A stretch of 64,000 nt of DNA from Pedobacter zeae (GCF_014196715.1 NZ_JACIEF010000002.1:1116001-1180000); one strand, 5' to 3'; positions 55,525 through 64,000 are shown, counted from the first letter of the stretch. A program made the numbers and translations. Notes: generated from the letters alone by a model not told the origin.

Positions 55525-55606
55525 ATTTCGAACGGAGTGCAACGAAGTCGGCAACATGTCCGGGGATAGATCTCTCCGCTCCACTGCATTCCGGTCGGGA
55601 TGACGC
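55525..55606. repeat. Dispersed palindromic repeat remnant
   Basis: CGCCATTTCGAACGGAGTGC and CCACTGCATTCCGGTCGGGA bracket a core with ATAGATCTCTCCGC. The arms and the AGATCTCTCCG core relate it to the array units and to 12674-12701. It lies between the TolC gene's upstream region and the SRPBCC gene. Confidence 0.55.
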
Positions 55607-55613
55607 CATTTAT

Positions 55614-56042
55614 TTAAAGTACGCCCACTTCTTCTGTATACTTCTTAAAGTTATCCAGGATGGCCTGCCATCCGCCGCGCTGCATTTCGATAGGGTTGGT
55701 TGATTCCGGATCAAAAGTTTCAATGATCCTGGTTTGTTCGCTAAGCGCTTCGAAAAGGATACTTACCTTTCTGCCATCTTCCAAACTGTACTCAATTTTT
55801 TTATGGGCATCAACCGTGGTATAGGTGCCGCCAAAATCGAAACTCATGCTGCCATCTTTTGCAGCCATGGTATTTTTAAATTTACCACCCACTTTTAAAT
55901 CGTTTTCCGAATAAGGAGTGTGCCAGTCGGGCGAAGCAAAACTCCATTTGGTAATGTGATCGGGATTGTTCCAGCATTCCCAAACTTTTTCTACAGGTGC
56001 ATTTACTGTGGTTTCTACGGTGATCGGTGTTGTATTTTCCAT
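55614..56042 (-). CDS. SRPBCC/AHSA1 family protein
   Basis: A 142-residue START-like protein: TVNAPVEKVWECWNNPDHIT opens the fold, followed by SFASPDWHTPYSENDLKVGG and a C-terminal helix with RGGWQAILDNFKKYTE. Members bind hydrophobic ligands or act as Hsp90 co-factor-like proteins; in bacteria the role is mostly unknown. Stands alone on the minus strand; cytoplasmic. Confidence 0.88.
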   Translation of the reverse strand: MENTTPITVETTVNAPVEKVWECWNNPDHITKWSFASPDWHTPYSENDLKVGGKFKNTMAAKDGSMSFDFGGTYTTVDAHKKIEYSLEDGRKVSILFEALSEQTRIIETFDPESTNPIEMQRGGWQAILDNFKKYTEEVGVL

Positions 56043-56148
56043 TTTCTTCTTTTAAAAAATTATAGGGTAAAGTTATGCGAACTTTTATAGCCCAAAAAGT
56101 GTGAATGCGACAAATGTAGGGGTGAAATACTCAACAGGCTTAGCTGTT

Positions 56149-57342
56149 TTAATTTGCGTTGACCAAAAAGTGTACAATCCGGCAAGCATAACCCGACGAT
56201 TTTTTATTGTGATATTCGCTAATGCGAACGCTCAATTTATGCTCACCTCCGCCCAGCTCATCGCCCAACAGCAAATACCAGGGTAAATGCAGGCTTGTGC
56301 TCCACTGCGTAAACAGATCGATTGTTTTTTCTTCTCCGTTATCAATGCGGTAATGCAGCATACCTGCATCAGGGCCTGACAGCACAGCAATACCAACCGC
56401 ATTGCCTCTAAAAATTAAATCGAAAGTACTGTTGCGTGTGCTGCTTCCGAGCACTGGGATATTAACAAAACCAGGCCTTGTTTCCAAGGCGTCGTTAGGT
56501 TTCCAGTTTTTATCGATGCTAAAGGTATTTAAGTTTTCGGCAGCAGCAACGCTAACATACTGCCCTTTGGTATACGCAAACTTATCTAAAATCTTAGGCA
56601 GGCTGCCACCGGTTTTATTAGCCGTGTTTTTCTGGTTTTCTTCCAGATAGGTTTTAATGGTATTAAAATAGAGTTGTTGTCCAAAAGGCGAGGGGTGCAG
56701 GTCTTTGAAATCACCTGCCCAGGTAAATTCTTTATTGGCTATGCGTTTATCTACTTCCAAAGCCAGGTTAATAAAAGGCAAATGGTAATATTCGGCCAAA
56801 TCGCTGTGTACTTTTACTTCTGTGGGTATCTTACCATTGTCAAAATCATTATTTTTATCTTCATCGGCAAAAGCCATCAGCACCATGTTGGCCTTAGGAT
56901 TTTTGTTTAGCGTATGCCTGATGATACCTTCGAGTGCACGGCGCTGCGTTTTTTCTGCCGTTTGATTTACATGGTCGTTAACCGCCGATTCGATAAATAA
57001 GAGATCTATTTTGCCACTATCCAATACATCCTGCTGGAGCCTGAAAGCATGTGGCAAACTACCCAGGGATGGAATGCCTGCATTGATAAATTTAAACTTA
57101 GTTTGTGGGTAGGTGTTAGACAGGTAATTGCAAACCATTCCGCGCCAGCCTTCCATATTGGTAATCGATCCGCCTAAGAAAGCAACGCTTACAGGTTCAT
57201 TTTTTTGGAGTTTTTCGGCGAAAGTATTGCTGTAGCTGTTAAAAGTAATGAAGCTGGCAGATTGCAGTTTGTTTTGCGCAGCGCTTTTAGTAATCAGTGT
57301 GGTTACCAGCAGGGTAAAGTAAAGAAAAGACGTCAGTTTCAC
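56149..57342 (-). CDS. Secreted SGNH/GDSL family hydrolase
   Basis: A 397-residue protein with a signal peptide (residues 1-21, TLITKSAAQ). SGNH blocks: FLGGSITNMEGWR (Ser nucleophile in GGSIT), INAGIPSLGS, ESAVNDHVN (Asn), and DLHPSPFGQ (catalytic Asp-x-x-His). A C-terminal beta-rich part (about 280-397) may bind carbohydrate. Family members remove acyl groups from polysaccharides. It is divergent from a second secreted esterase with 103 bp between, so the two may share control. Confidence 0.85.
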   Translation of the reverse strand: MKLTSFLYFTLLVTTLITKSAAQNKLQSASFITFNSYSNTFAEKLQKNEPVSVAFLGGSITNMEGWRGMVCNYLSNTYPQTKFKFINAGIPSLGSLPHAFRLQQDVLDSGKIDLLFIESAVNDHVNQTAEKTQRRALEGIIRHTLNKNPKANMVLMAFADEDKNNDFDNGKIPTEVKVHSDLAEYYHLPFINLALEVDKRIANKEFTWAGDFKDLHPSPFGQQLYFNTIKTYLEENQKNTANKTGGSLPKILDKFAYTKGQYVSVAAAENLNTFSIDKNWKPNDALETRPGFVNIPVLGSSTRNSTFDLIFRGNAVGIAVLSGPDAGMLHYRIDNGEEKTIDLFTQWSTSLHLPWYLLLGDELGGGEHKLSVRISEYHNKKSSGYACRIVHFLVNAN

Positions 57343-57445
57343 GTTGATCAGAATAAACCAAAAGTAATAAAATTAACACCTGGCAAAGAATGCAGCGTAA
57401 TTTTATAAATTTAGCACCATATTGTAACCTCATTAAAAACAACGC

Positions 57446-58264
57446 ATGAAAAATAGCTTTTTGGTAGCCATTTGTTTATTCCTGTTTACGTGTGCTGCCA
57501 GTGCAGCAGAAGTAGATACTGCTGTGACTTACAGCAAATCGATGAAAAAAAATATCAAGGCAGTTGTAATTAAACCCGATGCCTATAAAAATGGCAACGC
57601 TTTTCCGGTAATGTACCTGCTTCATGGGGCTGGCGGCAGTTATGCCGAATGGGTAAAAAAAGTACCGGGAATTAAAAACCTGGCCGATCAGTATCAGTTT
57701 ATTATTGTATGTCCCGATGGAAATGTTACCAGCTGGTATTTCGATAGCCCGGTTGATCCGGAATGGAAATATGAAACCTATGTAGCCAAAGAACTGGTGG
57801 CCTATATAGATAAACAATATAAAACCATTGCCGATAAAAGGGGAAGGGCCATAACGGGTTTAAGTATGGGTGGGCATGGTGCACTTTATCTGGCTTTTAA
57901 ACACCAGGATGTTTTTGGTGTGGCAGGCAGTATGAGCGGTGGGGTTGATATTAAACCTTTCCCTAACGGGTGGAATATTCCGCAAAGATTAGGACCCGAA
58001 GATGAATTCCCGGAACGTTGGAAACAGCATAGCGTGATCGACCTCGTTTACCTGGTTAAACCCAAATCGTTAGCCCTTATCATCGATTGTGGTGTGGATG
58101 ATTTTTTCTATAAGGTTAATATGCGTTTGCATGATGAGCTGTTATATTACAATATTCCGCACGATTTTACCACCAGGCCAGGTGCTCATAATTGGGAATA
58201 TTGGGCAAACGCCATTAAATTTCAAAGTGTATTTATGAGCAATTTCTTTGGGCAGAAACCTTAA
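57446..58264 (+). CDS. Secreted esterase D-like alpha/beta hydrolase
   Basis: A 272-residue protein; signal peptide about 1-21 (CAASAAE). Esterase parts: MYLLHGAGGSYAEW, nucleophile motif GLSMGGHGALYLAF, an acid in IIDCGVDDFF, His in GAHNWEYW. This is the putative esterase family with XynZ/antigen 85-type folds, often feruloyl or acetyl esterases on plant polysaccharides. Divergent from the SGNH hydrolase gene. Confidence 0.87.
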   Translation: MKNSFLVAICLFLFTCAASAAEVDTAVTYSKSMKKNIKAVVIKPDAYKNGNAFPVMYLLHGAGGSYAEWVKKVPGIKNLADQYQFIIVCPDGNVTSWYFDSPVDPEWKYETYVAKELVAYIDKQYKTIADKRGRAITGLSMGGHGALYLAFKHQDVFGVAGSMSGGVDIKPFPNGWNIPQRLGPEDEFPERWKQHSVIDLVYLVKPKSLALIIDCGVDDFFYKVNMRLHDELLYYNIPHDFTTRPGAHNWEYWANAIKFQSVFMSNFFGQKP

Positions 58265-58441
58265 GCTGCAAATGGGATTGCAGTTAGCGGATGTTGAAGG
58301 TAAAATTTTTCAGGTCGTAAACCCGGTAATCCAGGCCGGGGTCATGGGCACAGCGATATGACCGGTCAGTTGATTTGTGGGCAGGTTAGCGGCTGAATTT
58401 GGATCAGTGGCCTTTCAGTCGAAAATTAACTTTCAGATTAC

Positions 58442-58777
58442 ATGAAAAATAAAGACTTCTCCTATTTTTGGCCGTTCTCGAAATGTTATTCATCAAGCAG
58501 GAAACAAAGATTAAAACCAAAAATGAAGTACTTAGTCAAAGAAATCAGTGAGGGGAATTGCGATATCACGTTATTACCGGAAAATCTGAACGACAGAAAT
58601 CTTTTAGCCGAAACTACCAAAAACCTTCAGCACGATTATCAAGAAACTATCCAGGCGCATTACGAACATGCCTTGAAAAACCAGGTTCACGGAAATGCCG
58701 CCTTTGTATCCTTAAATAATGAGGAAAGCAATTATCCGAAAAGAGTAAATGTTAATTACCAGATCATCCTCAGCTAA
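58442..58777 (+). CDS. Small protein of unknown function
   Basis: A 111-residue protein; a start at ATG 58523 would give 84 residues (MKYLVKEISEGNCDI) and may be the true one because the first 27 residues are basic and unlike a domain. No signal peptide or membrane helix. It is followed by a strong terminator (58799-58835), which supports a real, separately transcribed gene. Confidence 0.6.
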   Translation: MKNKDFSYFWPFSKCYSSSRKQRLKPKMKYLVKEISEGNCDITLLPENLNDRNLLAETTKNLQHDYQETIQAHYEHALKNQVHGNAAFVSLNNEESNYPKRVNVNYQIILS

Positions 58778-58798
58778 ATATTGGATTTTTCTGGGCAA

Positions 58799-58835
58799 GG
58801 CTTTCTTTATCTCGAAGAAAGCCTTTTTTTATTTT
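58799..58835 (+). terminator. Rho-independent terminator
   Basis: GGCTTTCTT (58799-58807) pairs perfectly with AAGAAAGCC (58815-58823) around a 7-base loop, followed by TTTTTTTATTTT. It ends the small gene at 58442-58777 and could also serve the convergent epoxide hydrolase gene. Confidence 0.85.
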
Positions 58836-58867
58836 ACAGTTTAAGCAATTATGCCGTTAAATTGTTG

Positions 58868-60010
58868 CTATAAGTTGTAGAAAAAGCTGCGGAGCTCGTT
58901 TGCCCAGGCATCGGGTACTTCCAATGCAGCGAAATGTCCGCCTTTTTCCATTTTGTTAAAGCGCTTTACATTAACCATGCGTTGTGCCCATTCTATCGGT
59001 GCCGGTGCCTCGGCAGGGAATAGGCTTACTCCGGTAGGCGTTTGCACGTATCCGGCAGAAGGCGAAGGCTGGCCCGACCATGCTGCTCTTGCATTTTCGA
59101 GGTAAGTACGGATAGAGGTATTAATACTTTGGCTTACCCAATAAATCATGATATTGGTAATCAGTTCATCCTTGGTAAAGCTATTTTCGATATCGCCATT
59201 GGTGTCGCTCCAGCTGTTAAATTTTTCAATTATCCATGCGGCCAGCCCGGCTGGCGAATCGTTAAGTCCATAACCTAAGGTTTGTGGTTTGGTAGACTGG
59301 ATCATATTATACGCCCCTTCGCTATACCACCAATGTTGAATAAATTGGCCAAATTCCTGCTCGGCAGCCGACATGGTAGACCAATCTTCCTGTCCGTTGG
59401 GATAACCAACATCAGTAAGGTGGATGGCAATAACCTGGCCGGGTTGCTGGTTCGCAAGCGATTTGGTTACTATTGCACCTATATCGCCGCCGGCGGCATA
59501 ATACCGGTCATAGCCCAAAACTTCTGTCATTAATTTTGCCCATAACGCTGCCACCTTATCCGTATTGAGTGCCACGCGGTCTGAAAAACCAAAGCCAGGT
59601 AAGGAAGGTATAACCAGGTCAAAAGATTGGTCGCTATTGCCCCCAGCACTTTCCGGATCACTTAGCAGGGGAATTGCCTTATAAAAGCGGTAAAAACTAT
59701 CCGGCCAGCCGTGGGTAAGCAGAAGTGGCTTCGGATTTTTGCCCTTGCCTTTAACGTGGATGAAATGGATGTTGATGCCATCTATTTCAGCTTTAAAGTG
59801 GGGGAGCACGTTCAGTGCCGATTCATGTTTACGCCAATCATAATCGTTTTGCCAATAGGTAAGTAGCTGCTTTAAATAAGCCCCGTTGGTGCCATAACTC
59901 CAATCGGCACCTTCAGGTTCATCTGTCCAGCGGGTGTGCTGTAAGCGGTACTGCAGATCGTCGAGTACGGTCTGTTCGACTTCGATTTTAAATGGGCTGA
60001 GGTTTTTCAT
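58868..60010 (-). CDS. Epoxide hydrolase family protein
   Basis: A 380-residue alpha/beta hydrolase with the N-terminal epoxide hydrolase domain (FKIEVEQTVLDDLQYRLQHT, about 6-110). The oxyanion motif is LLTHGWPDSF, the nucleophile Asp sits in AAGGDIGAIV (residue about 176), and the final His in GGHFAALEVPDAW. The reaction would be opening of an epoxide by water; substrate unknown. No signal peptide, so it is cytoplasmic. Confidence 0.88.
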   Translation of the reverse strand: MKNLSPFKIEVEQTVLDDLQYRLQHTRWTDEPEGADWSYGTNGAYLKQLLTYWQNDYDWRKHESALNVLPHFKAEIDGINIHFIHVKGKGKNPKPLLLTHGWPDSFYRFYKAIPLLSDPESAGGNSDQSFDLVIPSLPGFGFSDRVALNTDKVAALWAKLMTEVLGYDRYYAAGGDIGAIVTKSLANQQPGQVIAIHLTDVGYPNGQEDWSTMSAAEQEFGQFIQHWWYSEGAYNMIQSTKPQTLGYGLNDSPAGLAAWIIEKFNSWSDTNGDIENSFTKDELITNIMIYWVSQSINTSIRTYLENARAAWSGQPSPSAGYVQTPTGVSLFPAEAPAPIEWAQRMVNVKRFNKMEKGGHFAALEVPDAWANELRSFFYNL

Positions 60011-60397
60011 AAGGTATATTTTTATAGGTATAAAATGGTATTTTTAAAAATAGGGAATCGTCTTGATATTTTGAAAGAAACCTATAGGAAAATTGGTTAA
60101 ACTGGTTGATGGTCAGTTTGTTGTAGTCTTTAGGTAAAAGCCAGCATCAGTAATTCCTATTATTTCATTGTCGGGCTCTTTTACCCCATTATACTGCATC
60201 TATCAGGCTTTTTATGCTCAAATCAGGTGCTTGATCAGGCATCGCTTTTAAAAAAACAAACATTTAATTCCTTTACTTCACCTTAAAATTATGGCTGTCG
60301 GAATTTGCCCCCAAAGTTGTCGTTTCCTCACGCGATCAAATTCTGAAACGAGCCCCATATTTGTATTGTCAAAAAAAATAAAACTAAAAAAAACGAT
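60011..60397. other. 387-bp divergent intergenic region
   Basis: Between the epoxide hydrolase (minus) and an exported hydrolase (plus). No gene-like frame was recognised. CATATTTG at 60356-60363 is a one-mismatch version of the Bacteroidota -7 element about 35 bp before the hydrolase ATG, but no matching upstream TTTG was found, so the promoter is not called. Confidence 0.45.
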
Positions 60398-61270
60398 ATG
60401 AAAAACTTATTTAACACCAGCAATATCCTCAAATCTCTGCTGCTTATTGCAGTGGTTGTATCTAGTGTATCGCGATTAAATGCACAGGTGAAACCTGCTG
60501 ACAGCGGTTATGTGCCGGTTAACGGTACCAAAGTTTATTATGAAGTATATGGCAATGGTAAACCATTGGTACTGCTGCACGGTGCGTTTATGACTATTGG
60601 CATGAATTGGGGTGAGTTAGTCCCGGAGCTGGCCAAAACCAGGAAAGTAATTGCCATTGAATTACAGGGACACGGACATACACCCTACTCGGAAAGAAAA
60701 TTATCGCATAGCACCCTGGCAAACGATGTGGTTAAGGTAATGGATTACCTGAAAGTTGACAGTGCCGATGTAGCGGGTTATAGTTTTGGTGGTGCAATTG
60801 CTTACGAATTTGCTATACAGAGTCCCAAACGCCTGGGCAAGCTGGTGATTATTTCTTCGACTTATAAAAGCACAGGCTGGTTGCCCGAGATCAACAATGC
60901 ATTTAAAAACATGAAACCCGAACTTTTTGAGAACAGCCCCATGAAAGCTGCTTATGATGCCGTTGCGCCTGATAAAACAAAATGGATACCGTTTTTAGAG
61001 CAGATGATGGCATCAGCTGCAGCACCATTTGATCTGGGCGAAGCCAATATCTCTAAAATTACCGCGCCAGTGTTGATTATTGCAGGTGATAACGACGGTT
61101 TGGATAAAATTGAGCTCGCGAAGACCTATCAATTACTGGGTGGTGGCAAAGTAGCCGATTTCGGGGTGATGCCAAAATCGCAGCTGGCCATTGTTCCCGC
61201 ACAGGGACATGTGAGCCTGATGGCGCAGACCAAAACAATTTTGGGATACCTGAATGGTTTTTTAAAATAG
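60398..61270 (+). CDS. Exported alpha/beta hydrolase
   Basis: A 290-residue protein; signal peptide about 1-31 (IAVVVSSVSRLNAQ). VLLHGAFMTIGMNW, nucleophile motif GYSFGGAIAY, acid in IIAGDNDGL, His in PAQGHVSLM. General alpha/beta hydrolase fold with no substrate clue. It is 40 bp before the RibD-C gene on the same strand, so the two are probably co-transcribed. Confidence 0.88.
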   Translation: MKNLFNTSNILKSLLLIAVVVSSVSRLNAQVKPADSGYVPVNGTKVYYEVYGNGKPLVLLHGAFMTIGMNWGELVPELAKTRKVIAIELQGHGHTPYSERKLSHSTLANDVVKVMDYLKVDSADVAGYSFGGAIAYEFAIQSPKRLGKLVIISSTYKSTGWLPEINNAFKNMKPELFENSPMKAAYDAVAPDKTKWIPFLEQMMASAAAPFDLGEANISKITAPVLIIAGDNDGLDKIELAKTYQLLGGGKVADFGVMPKSQLAIVPAQGHVSLMAQTKTILGYLNGFLK

Positions 61271-61310
61271 ACAATTAAAAATATTAAGTTCAACTATAAA
61301 TCGAAACGAT

Positions 61311-61904
61311 ATGAGAAAGATAACAGTTTTAACCATGCTGACCTTAGATGGCGTGATGCAGGCGCCAGGCGGTCCTGAAGAAGATACATCGGGTGGCTTT
61401 AAATACGGCGGCTGGACTGCTTCTTACGGCGATGAGGTTTTTGGCAAGATTATGCAGGAAGAGTTAAAACCTGCCGAGTACCTTTTGGGTAGAAAAACAT
61501 TTGAAATTTTCGAATCCTACTGGCCTCAGCATGCCGGTTTCTGGCCGGGTATTAACGATGGCGCTAAGTATGTGCTGTCAGAAAGCAGGGAGAAATCAGA
61601 TTGGAAAAATACCAGCTTCCTTAAAAGCGTAGCCGATATCGAAGCGCTTAAAAAATCAGAAGGAGCCGATATTCAGGTATGGGGCAGCAGCGAGCTGATC
61701 CAGTTATTACTCAAAAACGACCTGGTAGACGAGCTTCGCCTTAAAATTTACCCGCTAACGCTGGGCCAGGGAAAAAAACTGTTCGAAAACGGTGCCATCC
61801 CGGCAGCACTTACCCTGACAGAAAGTGTTGTAGCCCCCAGTGGAATTATTGTGGTGAGTTATAAAAGAGCAGGAGAGGTAAAAACAGGCAGTATAGAGGT
61901 TTAA
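61311..61904 (+). CDS. Dihydrofolate reductase family protein (RibD C-terminal domain)
   Basis: A 197-residue protein: ITVLTMLTLDGVMQAPGGPE opens the RibD-C/DHFR-like fold, EYLLGRKTFEIFESYWPQ and IQVWGSSELIQLLLKNDLVD follow. Stand-alone RibD-C proteins are NAD(P)H-dependent reductases with varied or unknown substrates, and this one need not act in riboflavin synthesis. An inverted repeat follows the gene. Confidence 0.88.
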   Translation: MRKITVLTMLTLDGVMQAPGGPEEDTSGGFKYGGWTASYGDEVFGKIMQEELKPAEYLLGRKTFEIFESYWPQHAGFWPGINDGAKYVLSESREKSDWKNTSFLKSVADIEALKKSEGADIQVWGSSELIQLLLKNDLVDELRLKIYPLTLGQGKKLFENGAIPAALTLTESVVAPSGIIVVSYKRAGEVKTGSIEV

Positions 61905-61912
61905 GTGAGAGA

Positions 61913-61958
61913 AACCCCGTTATTAACAGTGCTTAAATGCGACATGGATAACGGGGTT
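61913..61958. repeat. Inverted repeat after the RibD-C gene
   Basis: AACCCCGTTAT (61913-61923) and ATAACGGGGTT (61948-61958) are exact 11-bp reverse complements with a 24-base loop. No T-run follows on either strand, so it is only a possible terminator between this gene and the convergent AraC gene. Confidence 0.5.
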
Positions 61959-62054
61959 CAAAAAGCAGGGGAGGCTAAAATTAATGACATTGCTCAGGGG
62001 CCGTTCGTAATATTCGGAAACAATACCCCGTATTTTTAAAATATAAAAATGGTA

Positions 62055-62990
62055 TTAGCTGCTCAGAAATCTGGCTTTAAAAGCGACCGGGGTTAACTCG
62101 GTTTTGTTCTTGAAAAGCTTGTTAAAGGATTGTGGGTATTCGAAGCCCAGTTTATAGGCCACTTCGGCAACAGTCAGATTCGTTGTAGATAAATATTCCT
62201 TGGCTTTTTCAATCAGCTTTTCATGGATGTGCTGCTGCCCGCTTTGTCCTGTGATGCTACGCAACATGTCGCTCAGGTAACGGGGCGACAGGTTCAGCCT
62301 GGAAGCCAGGTATTCTACCGTCGGCAATCCCGAATGTAGACCCTGTTCGCTGGCGAAATAATCGTCCAGTATTTGTTCCAACTGGCTTAGCAGATCATGG
62401 CTGACGGTTTTACGGGTTATAAACTGTCGTTTATAAAAGCGGTTACTATAGTTTAATAGTGTTTCCAGGTGCGATACCACGATGTCCTGGCTAAAATCAT
62501 CTATCGGGTTTTCGAGCTCTGTCCTGATGTTTTTAAAGAGGTTAAGAATGATTTCCTTTTCTTTTTCAGAAAGGTGCAATGCCTCGTTGCTCTCGTAACT
62601 AAAGAAGCCAAAACGCTTAATGAGTTTGCCTAAAGGATAATTGCGGATAAAATCGGCATGAAACAATAAGGATATACCAAAGTATTCGGTCTCGCGGGAA
62701 GTTGCTACCAGTTGCGAAGGGGCCACAAAAGTCATCGTGCCATCGTCGAAATCGTAATAGCTTTGCCCGTAACCAGTACGGCCTTTTGTTTTTTTCTTGT
62801 AGGATATGCTGTAAAAGTCGAAGATAAAACTGGAAGGCAACTGCTTTTTATTGACCGCGATTTGAGTGTTATCAAAAAGGCTGACCAACGGGTGAAGAGG
62901 TTTTGGCAGCTCCAGTACCTGGTGCAGCTCTATAATTGACGAAAATCGGTATGGAGGTCTTGTATCTTTCTTCACGTCTTGATCATTCAA
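62055..62990 (-). CDS. AraC family transcriptional regulator (paralogue of the one at 10580)
   Basis: A 311-residue protein matching the AraC protein at 10580-11518 across its full length (shared IDDFSQD and NYSNRFYKRQFITRK). The N-terminal cupin part holds YGQSYYDFDDGTMTFVAPSQ, and the double HTH covers about the last 100 residues (YLASRLNLSPRYLSDMLRSI, VAEVAYKLGFEYPQSFNKLF). The upstream SDR gene on the same strand is 30 bp away. The two copies make a duplicated SDR-AraC module. Confidence 0.9.
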   Translation of the reverse strand: MNDQDVKKDTRPPYRFSSIIELHQVLELPKPLHPLVSLFDNTQIAVNKKQLPSSFIFDFYSISYKKKTKGRTGYGQSYYDFDDGTMTFVAPSQLVATSRETEYFGISLLFHADFIRNYPLGKLIKRFGFFSYESNEALHLSEKEKEIILNLFKNIRTELENPIDDFSQDIVVSHLETLLNYSNRFYKRQFITRKTVSHDLLSQLEQILDDYFASEQGLHSGLPTVEYLASRLNLSPRYLSDMLRSITGQSGQQHIHEKLIEKAKEYLSTTNLTVAEVAYKLGFEYPQSFNKLFKNKTELTPVAFKARFLSS

Positions 62991-63020
62991 ATTTACGCAA
63001 TGTTTCTTATTTATAAGCGG

Positions 63021-63824
63021 TTATTCCCGCATCAGCCTTAAAAAGTCCTGCTCGCTATTCTTTTGCTTCAGATCGATATAAAAGGCAGCATCATCACCTA
63101 CCACATAACGAAGCCGTAATGTGCCATCGGTCGCCGCCTCATAGATCACATTTGCAACATCAGCGGCAGAAGCCTTCGCTAAATGTGCAGTTCGTGTAAC
63201 ATAGCGGCTCATGAGCAGACTTAACCCGGCATCATAATCCGGAATGGAATTTTGGATCATCTCCATGCCGCTCCTGAAATTGGTTGACACGCTGCCCGGC
63301 TCAATGATTTTTACCGCTATGCCAAGGGGCGCCAATTCATGCGATAGCGCTTCCGAGAAACCTTCTACCGCAAATTTTGAACTATTGTAGAGGCTGGAAA
63401 ATTGCCCGGCGGTAACACCACCAAAAGAAGATATGTTAATGATAACGCCCTGCCGCTGTTTTCGCATAACCGGTAATACTGCTTTAGTAACCATCATCAA
63501 ACCAAAGACGTTTACATCATATTGGTTTTGTATTTGTTTGGCCGTTGCCGATTCAAAAACCCCGATTAATCCATAACCCGCGTTATTGATCAGCACGTCT
63601 ATTTTTCCAAAGCGTTCGGTAGCCTCACTTACAGCCTGGTTAATACTGGCCTGATCTGTTACATCGAGTGGCACAACTAATAGGTTTGGTAATTCAGCCA
63701 AATCTGTTTCCTTTTCCGGAGAGCGCATGGTGGCAACTACGTTCCAGCCACTGCGCTGAAACAGCAGCGCAGTTTCTTTTCCAAAACCCGACGATGCGCC
63801 GGTAATAAAAATAGTGTTTTGCAT
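63021..63824 (-). CDS. SDR family oxidoreductase
   Basis: A 267-residue short-chain dehydrogenase: cofactor motif GASSGFGK (8-15), NNAGYGLIG, and catalytic LYNSSKFAVEGF with Tyr and Lys intact. It is closer in style to the SDR at 11570 than to the fucose-type one. It is followed after 30 bp by the AraC gene and preceded after 4 bp by another SDR, so these make a tight unit. Substrate unknown. Confidence 0.9.
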   Translation of the reverse strand: MQNTIFITGASSGFGKETALLFQRSGWNVVATMRSPEKETDLAELPNLLVVPLDVTDQASINQAVSEATERFGKIDVLINNAGYGLIGVFESATAKQIQNQYDVNVFGLMMVTKAVLPVMRKQRQGVIINISSFGGVTAGQFSSLYNSSKFAVEGFSEALSHELAPLGIAVKIIEPGSVSTNFRSGMEMIQNSIPDYDAGLSLLMSRYVTRTAHLAKASAADVANVIYEAATDGTLRLRYVVGDDAAFYIDLKQKNSEQDFLRLMRE

Positions 63825-63828
63825 ACCT

Positions 63829-64000
63829 TTATTGCCCTAAAAATGTTTGTGCCATAAACTGGCGGAATGCTTCGTCGCCCAGCGCTAAGCGTTGCTGATA
63901 AATGGCTTTGGCATCATCGCCGGCAAGGTAGCGCAGCTGATCCTTTCCGTCAGTTGCCGCTTCATAAACCACTTCGGCAATCTTTTCAGCCGGTGTGAAG
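63829..64000 (-). CDS. SDR family oxidoreductase, C-terminal part only (cut by window end)
   Basis: The last 56 codons of another SDR gene; the start lies beyond base 64000. Visible residues include EKIAEVVYEAATDGKDQLRY and LAGDDAKAIYQQR, which align with the C-terminal end of the SDR at 63021 (VANVIYEAATDGTLRLRY, then VVGDDAAFYIDLKQ). The stop codon is 4 bp before the next gene's start, showing co-transcription and a local tandem duplication of SDR genes. Confidence 0.85.
   Translation of the reverse strand, partial: FTPAEKIAEVVYEAATDGKDQLRYLAGDDAKAIYQQRLALGDEAFRQFMAQTFLGQ

Overview
The window looks like the chromosome of a Bacteroidota species close to Pedobacter (Sphingobacteriaceae). The protein families point there: many AraC-type regulators, a FucP/UxaA deoxy-sugar locus, LytTR two-component control of an ABC permease fused to an M1 peptidase, and DUF2147, YCF48-like and TerC/TerD/TelA genes. 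One intergenic region also has a clean Bacteroidota promoter (TTTG-N18-TAAGTTTG), and the palindromic repeats with a CGTCATCTCGA arm are of the kind common in this group. No rRNA, tRNA, CRISPR array, integrase or insertion sequence was recognised. The species assignment is an inference from gene content.

Layout. 1-2853: the end of a LysR regulator, an AraC regulator and a secreted esterase. 2989-9923 (+): a complete ebo cluster (eboA-eboF) preceded by a TMEM220-like membrane gene, probably one transcript. 10117-12430 (-): a small lipoprotein, an AraC regulator and an SDR. 12840-20617 (-): a CzcCBA/CusCBA-type metal efflux system with its OmpR-type response regulator and kinase. 20956-26289: a probable L-fucose-type catabolic locus (SDR, UxaA-like protein, FucP) with a frameshifted LutA remnant and a divergent AraC gene. 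26504-31892: small membrane proteins, a GlxA-type regulator, two DinB-fold proteins and secreted proteins. 32046-37760 (+): a short tellurite-resistance-type operon (TerC, HAD, PRTase, two TerD, TelA and one unrecognised protein).

37795-39307 holds a tandem array of eight 152-153 bp repeats whose ends are 11-bp inverted repeats; a GIY-YIG nuclease gene splits it 3+5. 39321-41251 (-): a dienelactone hydrolase-like protein and an APH-fold kinase. 41410-48316: a LytTR/LytS pair divergent from an ABC ATPase and a permease-M1 peptidase fusion. 48558-55350 (-): an HAE-type RND tripartite pump and an AraC regulator. 55614-64000: an SRPBCC protein, hydrolases, a RibD-C reductase, and a second SDR-AraC module paralogous to the one at 10580-12430, with a third SDR cut by the window end.

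How the genes work together. The most interesting unit is the ebo cluster: a sugar-phosphate-cyclase-like enzyme, a UbiA-like membrane protein, two TIM-barrel hydrolase/isomerase-like proteins and a phosphodiesterase-like protein suggest synthesis or traffic of a small molecule whose identity is still unknown. Other points worth checking are the repeat array with its GIY-YIG gene, the unrecognised last gene of the ter operon, and signs of decay in the fucose-type locus (LutA remnant; SDR catalytic lysine replaced by asparagine).
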